Shown one piece after another: positions 1 to 8,081 of a stretch of 44,267 bases of DNA (position 1 is the stretch's first letter; each line of letters begins with the position of its first letter). The position numbers and the translations under genes were made by a program. Origin of the DNA: an uncultured Muribaculaceae bacterium (GTDB lineage: Bacteria > Bacteroidota > Bacteroidia > Bacteroidales > Muribaculaceae); contig CAJTMY010000023.1 in the NCBI GenBank assembly GCA_910577355.1, positions 1 through 44,267 on the forward strand, written 5' to 3'. The notes under the pieces are model-generated. The model did not search any database. It worked only from the letters and a program-made list of their open reading frames with translations, and was not told where the DNA came from.

Positions 1-1
1 A

Positions 2-55
2 GGGGGGCAGTTTCTTTGACCACGACGGGGTTAATTTAATTGAGTTTTTCCAGTC
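2..55. repeat. left copy of 54-bp terminal inverted repeat
   Basis: Positions 2-55 are an exact reverse complement of 44214-44267, and identity stops abruptly at both inner edges. The left copy lies beyond the tRNA terminator in host DNA; the right copy interrupts a phage reading frame. A repeat this short at both contig tips fits a shared k-mer or the edge of a multi-copy insertion sequence, not a phage terminus. One frame reading rightward through 3-55 is open (ends IEFFQS) and continues open for a while, so the left copy could also be the tail of a real gene. Confidence 0.85.
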
Positions 56-94
56 CAACGCGGAGTGCCTCGTTTTGCCGGATTCTGCGCCGGG

Positions 95-140
95 AATTAA
101 AAAGCAAGAATCCCGAAAATCGTTGATTTTCAGGATTCTT
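95..140 (-). terminator. intrinsic terminator downstream of the tRNA
   Basis: Positions 106-113 pair with 133-140 and 115-121 pair with 125-131, leaving a 3-nt loop and one internal C/A mismatch. Read on the minus strand, the hairpin is followed by GCTTTTTAATT (95-105). It lies about 25 nt past the 3' end of the tRNA, so it is the expected end of that transcript. Confidence 0.7.
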
Positions 141-163
141 CCGTGTTTTGCTTTCACTTGTTG

Positions 164-237
164 TGGTCCCACTAGGGCTTGAACCTAGGACTCCCTGATT
201 ATGAGTCAGGTGCTCTGACCAACTGAGCTATAGGACC
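164..237 (-). tRNA. tRNA with CAT anticodon (Ile2 or elongator Met)
   Basis: The minus strand folds as a standard cloverleaf. The acceptor stem is GGTCCTA/TGGGACC, the D-arm carries AGCTCAGTTGGT, the anticodon arm is CCTGA-CTCATAA-TCAGG with anticodon CAT, and the T-arm contains GGTTCAAGC. CCA is not encoded. G1-C72 pairing argues against initiator tRNA. CAT may be read as elongator Met or, after lysidine modification, as Ile2; I cannot separate these by eye. It has its own promoter and terminator. Confidence 0.93.
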
Positions 238-249
238 GTTTTGCGAGTG

Positions 250-281
250 CAAATTTAGCGACTATTTTTGATATATGCAAA
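250..281 (-). promoter_or_regulatory. Bacteroidetes promoter for the tRNA
   Basis: On the minus strand a TTTG -33 box (281-278) is separated by exactly 20 nt from TAAATTTG (257-250), matching the primary sigma consensus TTTG-N19-21-TAnnTTTG. The predicted start is a few nucleotides before the tRNA 5' end at 237. Confidence 0.8.
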
Positions 282-294
282 TTTTTTGCGTCTT

Positions 295-777
295 TTATGT
301 GAATAATTTCTGGAATATGAGTACGTCGGCGTATTGGCTACCGCGTCGAATCCACGAGCGCAAGCGTCCGACGCTGCGATATCCCGTCTTTGTGAACAGC
401 GATATGGAGGCTGTATTGTCAATGGCAACGTATGCCCATAGCTGGTGCATACCAAGTGTGGTTATGACGTACTGCTCGAGTTGCAGGAGTGCCCGGGTGC
501 CGATGCTTTTGCGCCGATGGAGTGGATCGATATAGATTCCTACGCCGGCGCGGCGGTCGGAGGGTGAGAATTCAAACAGGTCGATGTGCCCTACGGTATT
601 GTCTTCGTCGGATATCATCATGCGCAGTTCCCGGGTGGCGAATGGATCTGCCCGGTAGTTTTCGATATATTGCCATATCTGGTATCGGGACAGCGGGGCA
701 TCGTATAGACTGTGATCGTTTTCCCATGTGAAGAGCTGATCTATGTCGGTTTGTTCGGGGGCTCTTAGCTTAATCAT
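295..777 (-). CDS. GNAT family N-acetyltransferase
   Basis: This 160-residue protein has the length and layout of RimJ/SpeG-like GNAT enzymes, which move acetyl from acetyl-CoA to an amine. The N-terminus (IKLRAPEQTDIDQLFTWEN) is the usual first strand and helix. The acetyl-CoA pyrophosphate-binding loop is around residues 80-95 (GIYIDPLHRRKSIGTRAL), and the C-terminal YVAIDNTASISLFTKTGY is the typical beta5-alpha4 segment that completes the CoA site. It starts 3 nt after the recR stop and is the last gene of the long minus-strand operon. The substrate cannot be told; amino-acid resistance, polyamine and protein N-terminal acetylation are all possible in this family. Confidence 0.85.
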   Translation of the reverse strand: MIKLRAPEQTDIDQLFTWENDHSLYDAPLSRYQIWQYIENYRADPFATRELRMMISDEDNTVGHIDLFEFSPSDRRAGVGIYIDPLHRRKSIGTRALLQLEQYVITTLGMHQLWAYVAIDNTASISLFTKTGYRSVGRLRSWIRRGSQYADVLIFQKLFT

Positions 778-780
778 ATG

Positions 781-1404
781 TCATTCGAAGGGACGGCGAT
801 CGAGTATCGAGCGCCCGAGGGTTAGTTCGTCGGTGTATTCGAGTTCGTTGCCTACGGCTACTCCGCGTGCGAGGCGTGTGATTGTCGGTTTGTCTGCTTC
901 GGTGCGGGACAGCATGCGGTATATGTAGTAGGCGGTGGTGTCGCCTTCCATAGTGGGGGACAGTCCTATTATCACTTCTTTGACGTTGTATTCGCACACA
1001 CGTCGGGCGAGGCTGGCTATCTCGAGAAGGTCGGGTCCGATGCCGTCTATAGGTGAGATGACGCCGCCAAGCACGTGATATAGTCCGTTGAAGCGGCCAG
1101 TGCGTTCTATGCTGAGCACGTCGCGCACGTTTTCGACCACACATATGATAGAGTTGTCGCGCCGTTTATCGGCGCATATGGGGCAGGTGTCTGTCTCGCT
1201 GATATTGTGGCAGATATGACAGTATCTGATACCTTTGCGCAGATCAATAATGCTTTGCCCGAGCGAATTGGCCTCGCGTTCGTCGCGCCGCAGTATGTAT
1301 AGAGCCAGTCGGAGTGCTGTCTTGCGTCCTATTCCGGGCAGGCGCGAGAGTTCGTTTACGGCATTTTCAAGCAGGGTGGATGAGAATTCTTCCATTGCAA
1401 TCAT
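781..1404 (-). CDS. recR: recombination protein RecR
   Basis: RecR acts with RecO and RecF to load RecA at gaps. The 207-residue protein shows the helix-hairpin-helix (LSRLPGIGRKTALRLALYIL), the C4 zinc finger (CHIC...CPIC) and the TOPRIM fold (IICVVEN... GVISPIDGIGP, then the conserved GLSPTMEGDTTAYYI). The open frame reaches upstream to 1533, but that part is R/H-rich, overlaps the preceding gene and lacks family similarity. I chose the ATG at 1404, whose ATGA overlaps the stop of the upstream gene; ATG 1395 is also possible. Confidence 0.95.
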   Translation of the reverse strand: MIAMEEFSSTLLENAVNELSRLPGIGRKTALRLALYILRRDEREANSLGQSIIDLRKGIRYCHICHNISETDTCPICADKRRDNSIICVVENVRDVLSIERTGRFNGLYHVLGGVISPIDGIGPDLLEIASLARRVCEYNVKEVIIGLSPTMEGDTTAYYIYRMLSRTEADKPTITRLARGVAVGNELEYTDELTLGRSILDRRPFE

Positions 1405-2318
1405 TTTTCGGATTGTTTTACACGTGCAAAGCGCAGAATGACATCGAGGGTGGGAAAACGCAGGGTGAGCAGATTGCCTTCGAACTGCGCCGACGCGTAT
1501 CGGTCGGCCGGCCAACCTTGTGCGTCGAGCCAATGAAGGTTGAATATGCCTTCGAATCCGCTGTCTCCCATATGACCTTTGATGTCGAGCGGCGCAAGGC
1601 GTGTGGATATGTTGTCGTCGGTGGAGAGATATATTATTTTGTATCCTTCATCTGTCTTGACGGTGGCTATGTTGTACCGGCCTTCATCGGGCACCTTTAG
1701 TGTGTTGAAACTGCGGTCGTAATATCGCCACAGGCCTTCGTATATATCATCGCTTGCGGCTATGTGTGTCAGGAGCGAGTCTATGTTTGCGAAGTGGCTG
1801 CGGGCTATCGGTGGGTAATGCGTGCTCCGGATTGTGCGTCGTATCTCGTGAGTTTTTTTGTCATGAGAGCAGTCGAGTGATATCGGTTTAGAATTGTCGA
1901 TAGAGAATGTAGATTCATATACGGGATCTTTCTCTCCGAACTCTAATGTGATTTTGTCGTTGAAGGATCTCAACCTCAACGACAGTTCCGGAAAGCGGTT
2001 GTCGGACGCGATGAATGGTACGCGTATCACGGAGTCGGTATACTCCTTTTGGTCTAAGACTTTATGTGAGAAGATGAGGCGTGCTTCTCCGCGGTTGAAC
2101 AGTTCGTCGATATCGACATCGGCTATGTTTACGGTGATGGCTCTCCACTCGGCGGTATCTCTGCCGGCTATCCGGATTGCGAACCTGCCTCCCGGATGCG
2201 ATGCGACACGGTAGTGATATGTGAATTTATAGATGCCGGCTCCGATATATTCCCATGCATATATGGCGGGGATAGCCATGATCATCAGGGCTGCCGTGAT
2301 TAGCTGAGAATTTTTCAT
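1401..2318 (-). CDS. secreted hypothetical protein
   Basis: I do not recognise this 305-residue protein. It opens with a signal-peptide-like segment (KNSQLITAALMIMAIPAIYA). The rest is soluble and beta-rich, with repeated strands such as GRFAIRIAGRD, HKVLDQKEYTDSVIRVPFIA, YKIIYLSTDD and LDVILRFARV, suggesting a periplasmic or surface beta-fold. It overlaps miaA by ATGA at its start and recR by ATGA at its end, so it is co-translated with them. No catalytic motif is evident. Confidence 0.75.
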   Translation of the reverse strand: MKNSQLITAALMIMAIPAIYAWEYIGAGIYKFTYHYRVASHPGGRFAIRIAGRDTAEWRAITVNIADVDIDELFNRGEARLIFSHKVLDQKEYTDSVIRVPFIASDNRFPELSLRLRSFNDKITLEFGEKDPVYESTFSIDNSKPISLDCSHDKKTHEIRRTIRSTHYPPIARSHFANIDSLLTHIAASDDIYEGLWRYYDRSFNTLKVPDEGRYNIATVKTDEGYKIIYLSTDDNISTRLAPLDIKGHMGDSGFEGIFNLHWLDAQGWPADRYASAQFEGNLLTLRFPTLDVILRFARVKQSEK

Positions 2319-3223
2319 AGCAGTGATTTTACCTTGTCAACAAATTCGTCGGGCGGTGTGTCGTACCGTATCCAATGTATGTGGTGGCCGCGGCGTTCCA
2401 TCCCGCGGAACCATGTCATCTGCCGTTTGGCAAACTGGTGTATGGCTGTTTCAAGCAGCGATATCATATCTTCATATCTCAGTTTGCCGATGATATACTC
2501 TGTGAGATATTTGTATTCGAGTCCGTAATATATAAGATCTTCCGGATGTATGCCTGAGTCGATCAGTGCTTTCACCTCGTCGATCATGCCGGCGTCGAGA
2601 CGGTCGCGGAGACGTCGGGAGATACGGAGCCGGCGTTCATCACGCGATATGTCCACTCCTACCACCACTGCATTGTCTATAGGGTGGGGTATGGCTTTTG
2701 ATGCTGCTTCGGGATGGTTTTGGTAGTAGGTCGCGATTTCGATTGCCCGTATGGCCCGTTTGGGGGTATCCACGTCGGTGCTGTTGTGAAGCGTTTTCAT
2801 TGAGGAGAGTATGCCGGCAAGTTCATCGAGGCTTTTTCCTTCAAGCGACGCGCGCAGATCGTTATCGGCCGGCACTTCCGGCAGCTCGAGGCCGTTGAGC
2901 AATGCCTCCACGTACATGCCGGTGCCGCCCACTACTATTGGCAAGAGGTTGCGTGCGCCGATGCCGGCTATGGCTTTGCGTGCGTCGCGCAGGTATTCAA
3001 ACAGGTTGTATTTATATCCGGCCGGTGCAATGTCGATGAGGTGGTATGGAACATCGCCATACTCGTCTATGTCTTTGCCTGTGCCGAGATCCATACCACG
3101 GTATATCTGTCGTGAATCGGCGCTCACGATCTCGCCGCCGAATGTACGTGCGCAGGCTATACCGAGGGTGGTCTTTCCAGAGGCGGTGGGGCCTGTTATC
3201 ACAAGCAGTCTGCCGTATTGCAT
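2315..3223 (-). CDS. miaA: tRNA dimethylallyltransferase
   Basis: MiaA adds dimethylallyl to N6 of A37 in tRNAs reading UNN codons. The P-loop is GPTASGKT near the N-terminus, followed by the family signatures VSADSRQIYRGMDLGTGK and VPYHLIDI, then GGTGMYVEALL. The C-terminal RQMTWFRGM is the tRNA-binding motif. At 302 residues it is full length. A GTG one codon upstream is possible, but the ATG at 3223 overlaps the preceding stop as TGATG, which is the better start. It lies in the middle of the minus-strand operon. Confidence 0.97.
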   Translation of the reverse strand: MQYGRLLVITGPTASGKTTLGIACARTFGGEIVSADSRQIYRGMDLGTGKDIDEYGDVPYHLIDIAPAGYKYNLFEYLRDARKAIAGIGARNLLPIVVGGTGMYVEALLNGLELPEVPADNDLRASLEGKSLDELAGILSSMKTLHNSTDVDTPKRAIRAIEIATYYQNHPEAASKAIPHPIDNAVVVGVDISRDERRLRISRRLRDRLDAGMIDEVKALIDSGIHPEDLIYYGLEYKYLTEYIIGKLRYEDMISLLETAIHQFAKRQMTWFRGMERRGHHIHWIRYDTPPDEFVDKVKSLL

Positions 3224-4515
3224 CACACCTTCGATCCGGTTATTTTACGCCATATGCGGCGGGTGTTGAAGAAGGGTCTGTCCTGATTGTTTTCGGCAAC
3301 GGACATCCACGACAGATCGTCATAGTCCACATCCCAATCTTTAAGATCGCGAAGACGGAATGTGGGGCGATAGTGTTTTATCGGATACAGGCGCCTGCCC
3401 TGGCGGTCGTAGGTTTTCCAGGCCATCGTTATGGTGAATATGCGATAGATCTCGTCTGCGAGCTCGGCCGACAGGCGGGCGGTTTTTATGAAACGGTTTA
3501 TCTGGTCGAGGGTAAACCAGCTGTCGAGTGCCGATTTGGCCGGATATTCCTCTTTTTCAAGAAATACGGCATAGTGTTTGATTTCCGGCGCTGATTTGTC
3601 GACGCCTGTATCGTAAAGGAATCGCATGCCGAAATTTTCGCAGCCCGATATGCGTTCAAATGCTTCGCGTATGTGTTGCTCGTCGGTCGATGCAAGTGCT
3701 CCGAGATGTGTTTCTGCCGGTGTGTCCCACCGGTCGTATCCGTTTATGGCGAGCAGCATGCGGTCTCCCGACAATATCATGTAGCGTATTGTTGTACCGT
3801 TGCCGTATGCATTGGCGGCTATCGGGCCGATGATGGCTGCCATGTTCTGATAGCGGCTCCAGATGAAAAACAGTGACAGGAGATAGAACGCGATAGGCAT
3901 CCAGTTGAAGAAGAACACATCGGGTGTGTTCATGTTCACGTTGAAGTAGAATTTGAAATAGTACCACCATTCCACTCCCGAAAAACCGATGGCCACATAC
4001 AGCATCAGCTGCACCTGATAGCGGCTTTCGCGGCTGAATAGTGTGGGTATCACGCCGTTGCCGCGGCGCATCTCCATCTGCGAGCGGTACGATCCCGGAC
4101 TCGCCTGCAGATAGCCGTTTGCCATCACCCACAGAGCCATGATTATCATTGTGGGGAATACCACAAGGCATGTTATATATGGTATCTCCTTATTGCTGTT
4201 CGACCAGTTGATCAGGTCATCGAAAAGCATTCTGGAATTAAGTATATTTATCAGAAGCATTATAAACGCCGACCAGAACAGGGTGAGTGTGGACACTTTC
4301 AGCATGGCGGTGCAGCTCAGCTGTCTGCGGGCCTCCTGTGTACGCATATATACCAGTTCGGCATATGCGAGGGCAAATACCGGCAACGGCAGCCATAGCT
4401 TCGACATCAGACGTGGCAGAAGCAGCTCAATCGCTATGGCACCGAACGCTATGGCCCAGTTGAACCATAACGATCCCACGAGTCTGGAGGTAAGGTTGTG
4501 GCTGTTTTCTTTCAT
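3223..4515 (-). CDS. conserved multi-spanning membrane protein
   Basis: The protein has 430 residues. I see about seven hydrophobic segments in the N-terminal 60%: residues ~15-35, 40-55, 75-95, 120-140, 175-195 and 210-245. A soluble, charged C-terminal half of ~190 residues follows (starting near LSGDRMLLAINGYDRWD). No transporter or enzyme motif was recognised. I chose the ATG at 4515; a TTG two codons earlier would overlap the upstream stop. It sits between the DPP-IV-like peptidase and miaA with a 2-nt spacing and a 1-nt overlap. Confidence 0.8.
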   Translation of the reverse strand: MKENSHNLTSRLVGSLWFNWAIAFGAIAIELLLPRLMSKLWLPLPVFALAYAELVYMRTQEARRQLSCTAMLKVSTLTLFWSAFIMLLINILNSRMLFDDLINWSNSNKEIPYITCLVVFPTMIIMALWVMANGYLQASPGSYRSQMEMRRGNGVIPTLFSRESRYQVQLMLYVAIGFSGVEWWYYFKFYFNVNMNTPDVFFFNWMPIAFYLLSLFFIWSRYQNMAAIIGPIAANAYGNGTTIRYMILSGDRMLLAINGYDRWDTPAETHLGALASTDEQHIREAFERISGCENFGMRFLYDTGVDKSAPEIKHYAVFLEKEEYPAKSALDSWFTLDQINRFIKTARLSAELADEIYRIFTITMAWKTYDRQGRRLYPIKHYRPTFRLRDLKDWDVDYDDLSWMSVAENNQDRPFFNTRRIWRKITGSKV

Positions 4516-4517
4516 TA

Positions 4518-6704
4518 TCAACGCATATTGTTGTTAAACCATTGCAACATTCTGCCATACACCACCGAACGTGAATTGCAGCCGTTGATTGAATGGTTCA
4601 TGTTGGGGAATACGAGCATGTCGCAGAAGTCGCCCTGACGCTGCAGGCGTGATACGAATTCGAGCGAATTGGCGGGATGCACGTTGTCGTCGGCTGTGCC
4701 GTACATGATAAGCAGCGGGCATTTCAGTGATGATGTGCGCCAAAGCGGTGCCGAATTGCGGTAACCATCCTCGTTTTGCTGCGGTGTGAGCATGTATCGC
4801 TCCGCATATACTGTGTCGTAGAAGCGCCAGTCGGTGACCGGAGCGACAGCCACGGCGGCGGCGTAAGGAGAATCCGGCGCGGTGGCGGCCATAAGGGTCT
4901 CGTAGCCGCCGTAGCTCCATCCGAATATGCCTATGCGCGATTTGTCGGCATACGGCAGCGACGCGGCATACCGGGCGGCAGCGATCTGGTCGATAGTCTC
5001 ATAATGACCAAGATTGCGGTACACAATGTCGCAGAAATCACGTCCACGGCCGCCGGTACCGCGTCCGTCGACACATATTACCACATATCCTGCTTTGGCA
5101 AAGGCATCCTGCCAGTCGAGATTCCATCGATTGAGCACTTCCTGTGAGCCCGGTCCGCTGTATTGGTACATCACCACCGGATACTTGGTAGATGGATTGA
5201 ATTCGGCAGGCTTTATAATGTAGCCATTAAGCTGAATGCCACCTTCGCCAGACATTGTGAAAAAATCACGACTGGCATGCAGCGGCATGGCCTTGGCTGC
5301 AAAGCCGGCATTGTCGACAAGTGTACGTATGTTTTTGCCTGCCGCAGTGCAGAAACTGTATTGCGGCACGCTCTCGGAGGAGCTGTACGACAGCATCATG
5401 TATTTGCAGCCGGGAGAGAAATTACCTGCCGATGTACCGCTTTGAGCTGAAACATCTGCTACTGTGCCTTTACGGTCGATACGGCGGATAGTGCGGTCGA
5501 GAGGGGTGGGGTATGCGGCCTGATAGTAATGGTTGCCCATGGCGTCGGATCCGTAGTAGGCCGTGATGTCATGGCTGTCCTCGCCTATCTCGCGAATTAA
5601 TGCACCGGCATATGTGTGGAAGTACAACCTGTTGTAGCCCGATTTCCAGGAATTGACCGCAAATCCGTCTTTTCCGAGCCACAAAGATTCGTAGCTCACA
5701 GGATTGATCCATGATTTTGAGTCCTCATTGTAAATCGATTTGGCTACTGTGGACTTTGGATTGACACGATATATCTCGAAATGGTTCTGGTCGCGGTTGA
5801 GTGTCGCCACCATGAGCGACTGGGAGTCGGGTCCGTACTGTATGCGTGGTATATATTCTATACGGCTGTCGGGCAGTTCAATCTCCTTTATTTTGCGGGT
5901 CTCTACATCGTAGCTGTGGAGCGATACCTTCGAGTTTGGCTTGCCGGCAACCGGATATTTGTAGCTCCATGTAGCGGGATACAGTTCGGCCGATTCATCG
6001 GCGTTGCAGGCTCCGCCATAGCGTTGCATGTCGTAGGTGGGCACTGCCGATTCATCGTAGCGGAGATAGCACAGGGTGAGGTTGTCAGGAGCCCAGGTCA
6101 TAGAGCAGGTGGTCTGGAATTCCTCCTCATATGTCCAGTCGGGGACACCGTTTATTATACTGTTGCGGGCGCCGTCTTCGGTCACAGACACTTCGGTCTG
6201 ATAGTCGATTTTGCGCACGTATATGTTGTTGTCGGCGACAAACGCCACCATGCGGCCGTCGGGAGAGAATACGGGCGATTGCTGCGTGGCGAAACGGTTT
6301 GAGAGCGGCCGGAGCAGCCGCGTGCGAGTATCGTATGTATAATATGAAGCTTTATACGAACGGCGGTATACAGATTCTTTGCCTGTCCAGACCAGAATTT
6401 TTGTGGCGTCGTCGCTGAGAATGAACCCTTCGATACGATCGAGACTGTTTTCTCTGGTATTGGTTAGATCGAGCAGTTTGTCGACTTCTTTGCCGGTCTT
6501 GATGTCGTATTTTATCACTGATTTTCCATCGGCAGACAGCATGGCGTATGATTCGCCGTCGGGCAGATATGCGAAGCCCGCAGGTGTGGCGGCTACATTC
6601 TCGGGATATACATATCGTGCCATGTCGCGCACGGTTGGATTTACCGCCGACATTGTAGCCGAGGCTGAGGCTGCCAATACAAATATGATGTGCTTTGCTT
6701 TCAT
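4518..6704 (-). CDS. S9 family dipeptidyl peptidase IV-like
   Basis: Dipeptidyl peptidase IV enzymes remove X-Pro dipeptides from the N-termini of peptides. The 728-residue protein starts with a signal peptide (KHIIFVLAASASATMSA), then a DPP-IV-type beta-propeller (residues ~30-480) containing the double-Glu motif in WTYEEEFQ, then an alpha/beta hydrolase domain. The triad is visible: Ser597 in GWSYGG, Asp672/673 in GTADDNVH and His704 in NMNHSI. A periplasmic location is likely. It starts 15 nt after the coiled-coil gene and is probably in the same operon. Confidence 0.92.
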   Translation of the reverse strand: MKAKHIIFVLAASASATMSAVNPTVRDMARYVYPENVAATPAGFAYLPDGESYAMLSADGKSVIKYDIKTGKEVDKLLDLTNTRENSLDRIEGFILSDDATKILVWTGKESVYRRSYKASYYTYDTRTRLLRPLSNRFATQQSPVFSPDGRMVAFVADNNIYVRKIDYQTEVSVTEDGARNSIINGVPDWTYEEEFQTTCSMTWAPDNLTLCYLRYDESAVPTYDMQRYGGACNADESAELYPATWSYKYPVAGKPNSKVSLHSYDVETRKIKEIELPDSRIEYIPRIQYGPDSQSLMVATLNRDQNHFEIYRVNPKSTVAKSIYNEDSKSWINPVSYESLWLGKDGFAVNSWKSGYNRLYFHTYAGALIREIGEDSHDITAYYGSDAMGNHYYQAAYPTPLDRTIRRIDRKGTVADVSAQSGTSAGNFSPGCKYMMLSYSSSESVPQYSFCTAAGKNIRTLVDNAGFAAKAMPLHASRDFFTMSGEGGIQLNGYIIKPAEFNPSTKYPVVMYQYSGPGSQEVLNRWNLDWQDAFAKAGYVVICVDGRGTGGRGRDFCDIVYRNLGHYETIDQIAAARYAASLPYADKSRIGIFGWSYGGYETLMAATAPDSPYAAAVAVAPVTDWRFYDTVYAERYMLTPQQNEDGYRNSAPLWRTSSLKCPLLIMYGTADDNVHPANSLEFVSRLQRQGDFCDMLVFPNMNHSINGCNSRSVVYGRMLQWFNNNMR

Positions 6705-6719
6705 TTTGTGTATTTTAGG

Positions 6720-8081
6720 TCAGAATAAAGATAGTTGGCCGGGATGTTCGGGCGGAACAGTCTTGCGGCGTGGTGCGCGGTAGCCGAATTCAGATTCAGA
6801 TTCAGCTGGGCGCATTGACGGTGTCTCGGGAGGAGGTGTCTTGGTAAACCAATCACCGCTCTCAAAAGTTTCTTCTATGGCTGAAAGATCATCTTCAGAT
6901 ATTCTTGGAGCCGCATCTTCGGTGGCTGTATTGAAGTCGACGGTCATTTCGGCCACCACTGTGGGCGGTCGCAGAGCCTTTATCTCGTCCTTGAGTTCTT
7001 TTTCGCGCCGGGCTTGCATACGCATGTTCTCGCTGATGGTGGCTTTAAGCGTTTTTATTTCGGCTTCAAGCCCGGCAATAGTTTTGCGATGCATGGCTAT
7101 GCTGTCCTCCCGCAAGGTGAGTTCCTTGTCGAGTTCGCCCACGTGAGCCACTATTCCTTCGGTATCTTTTATGGTTTTGTTCAGCCGGGATATCGTGTCA
7201 TCGCGCTCGGCCAAAGCGGCTTCGAGGGATGCGGCTTTCTCAAGTTTCTCGTGTTGGGCCGCAATATGTCTGCCTGCTTCGGCCAGTCGGCGGCGCATAT
7301 CGTCGTGCATGTCCTTGGCCACACGCAACTGCTCTTTCAGAGACGCTATTCCGTCGGACATCTCGGATATCTGCTTGTTTAAGGCCTCCTCTCGTTCGGC
7401 AAAGGCTTGCTCGGGATTGGCACGCATCTTTGAGAGTTCTGATTGCAGGGATGCGAGATCGGCCTGCGCCTTTTCAAGATCGGCCTGCTGTATGTTTGCA
7501 ACCTTTATACGGTTGACCAACGAGCGGTTCTCGAGTTCATATTGCTCGCGTTCGCTTTCGAGACGGCTGAGCTGTGTCTCCAGATCGTGCACGCGTTCGG
7601 TCAAAGCCCGTTTCTGACGGTCGGCGCTGAGTTGTTTCTGTTTTATGTCGGTCGATTGTTTTTCTATCTCTTCCGACCGTACTCGCAGTGCATCCATTTC
7701 GGCCGCCATGCCGGCCTGCCGGTTTTTCCATTGAGCCTCGCAGTATTCTTCGGCTTTCATCGACAGACTGTCGAGGTATTGTCTCACCCCTGTGTCGAGC
7801 GAGTCGAAGAGATATTTGCGCCGTGCCTCCGGATCTCCTGTACGGGATAGAAAATCGGGTAGAGCCTCGTTGAACACTGCGAGCACGTGGTCGAATATGA
7901 CCATCTGCATGGCAGGGTCAAATTTGACAGGTTCCACTACAGTGGGCTCGTCTGTATCGCGGTTCTCATTGCCGGCGGCGGCATGATCGTCTACTGCGGT
8001 ATCGGCATACAGATCTTCGTCGACACTGACATCGTCGGTGCCGAAACCGAATGCTCGTTTGAATGAAGAGAAGAAACTCAT
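6720..8081 (-). CDS. coiled-coil protein
   Basis: A 453-residue protein without a signal peptide or membrane segment. Residues ~1-50 are acidic and likely disordered. Residues ~50-110 form a small helical domain (MQMVIFDHVLAVFNEAL). Residues ~115-365 form a long heptad-rich coiled coil (DLETQLSRLESEREQYELEN and following). The tail (~400-453) is Pro/Glu-rich and ends PEHPGQLSLF. Its start overlaps the stop of the receiver/PEP-binding protein gene (ATGA at 8078-8081), so the two are translationally coupled and may act together. I do not recognise the family. Confidence 0.8.
   Translation of the reverse strand: MSFFSSFKRAFGFGTDDVSVDEDLYADTAVDDHAAAGNENRDTDEPTVVEPVKFDPAMQMVIFDHVLAVFNEALPDFLSRTGDPEARRKYLFDSLDTGVRQYLDSLSMKAEEYCEAQWKNRQAGMAAEMDALRVRSEEIEKQSTDIKQKQLSADRQKRALTERVHDLETQLSRLESEREQYELENRSLVNRIKVANIQQADLEKAQADLASLQSELSKMRANPEQAFAEREEALNKQISEMSDGIASLKEQLRVAKDMHDDMRRRLAEAGRHIAAQHEKLEKAASLEAALAERDDTISRLNKTIKDTEGIVAHVGELDKELTLREDSIAMHRKTIAGLEAEIKTLKATISENMRMQARREKELKDEIKALRPPTVVAEMTVDFNTATEDAAPRISEDDLSAIEETFESGDWFTKTPPPETPSMRPAESESEFGYRAPRRKTVPPEHPGQLSLF

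Noticed and set aside
1405..1533. N-terminal extension of RecR
   Set aside because: Not family-like and overlaps the preceding gene; the ATGA-coupled start at 1404 fits better.
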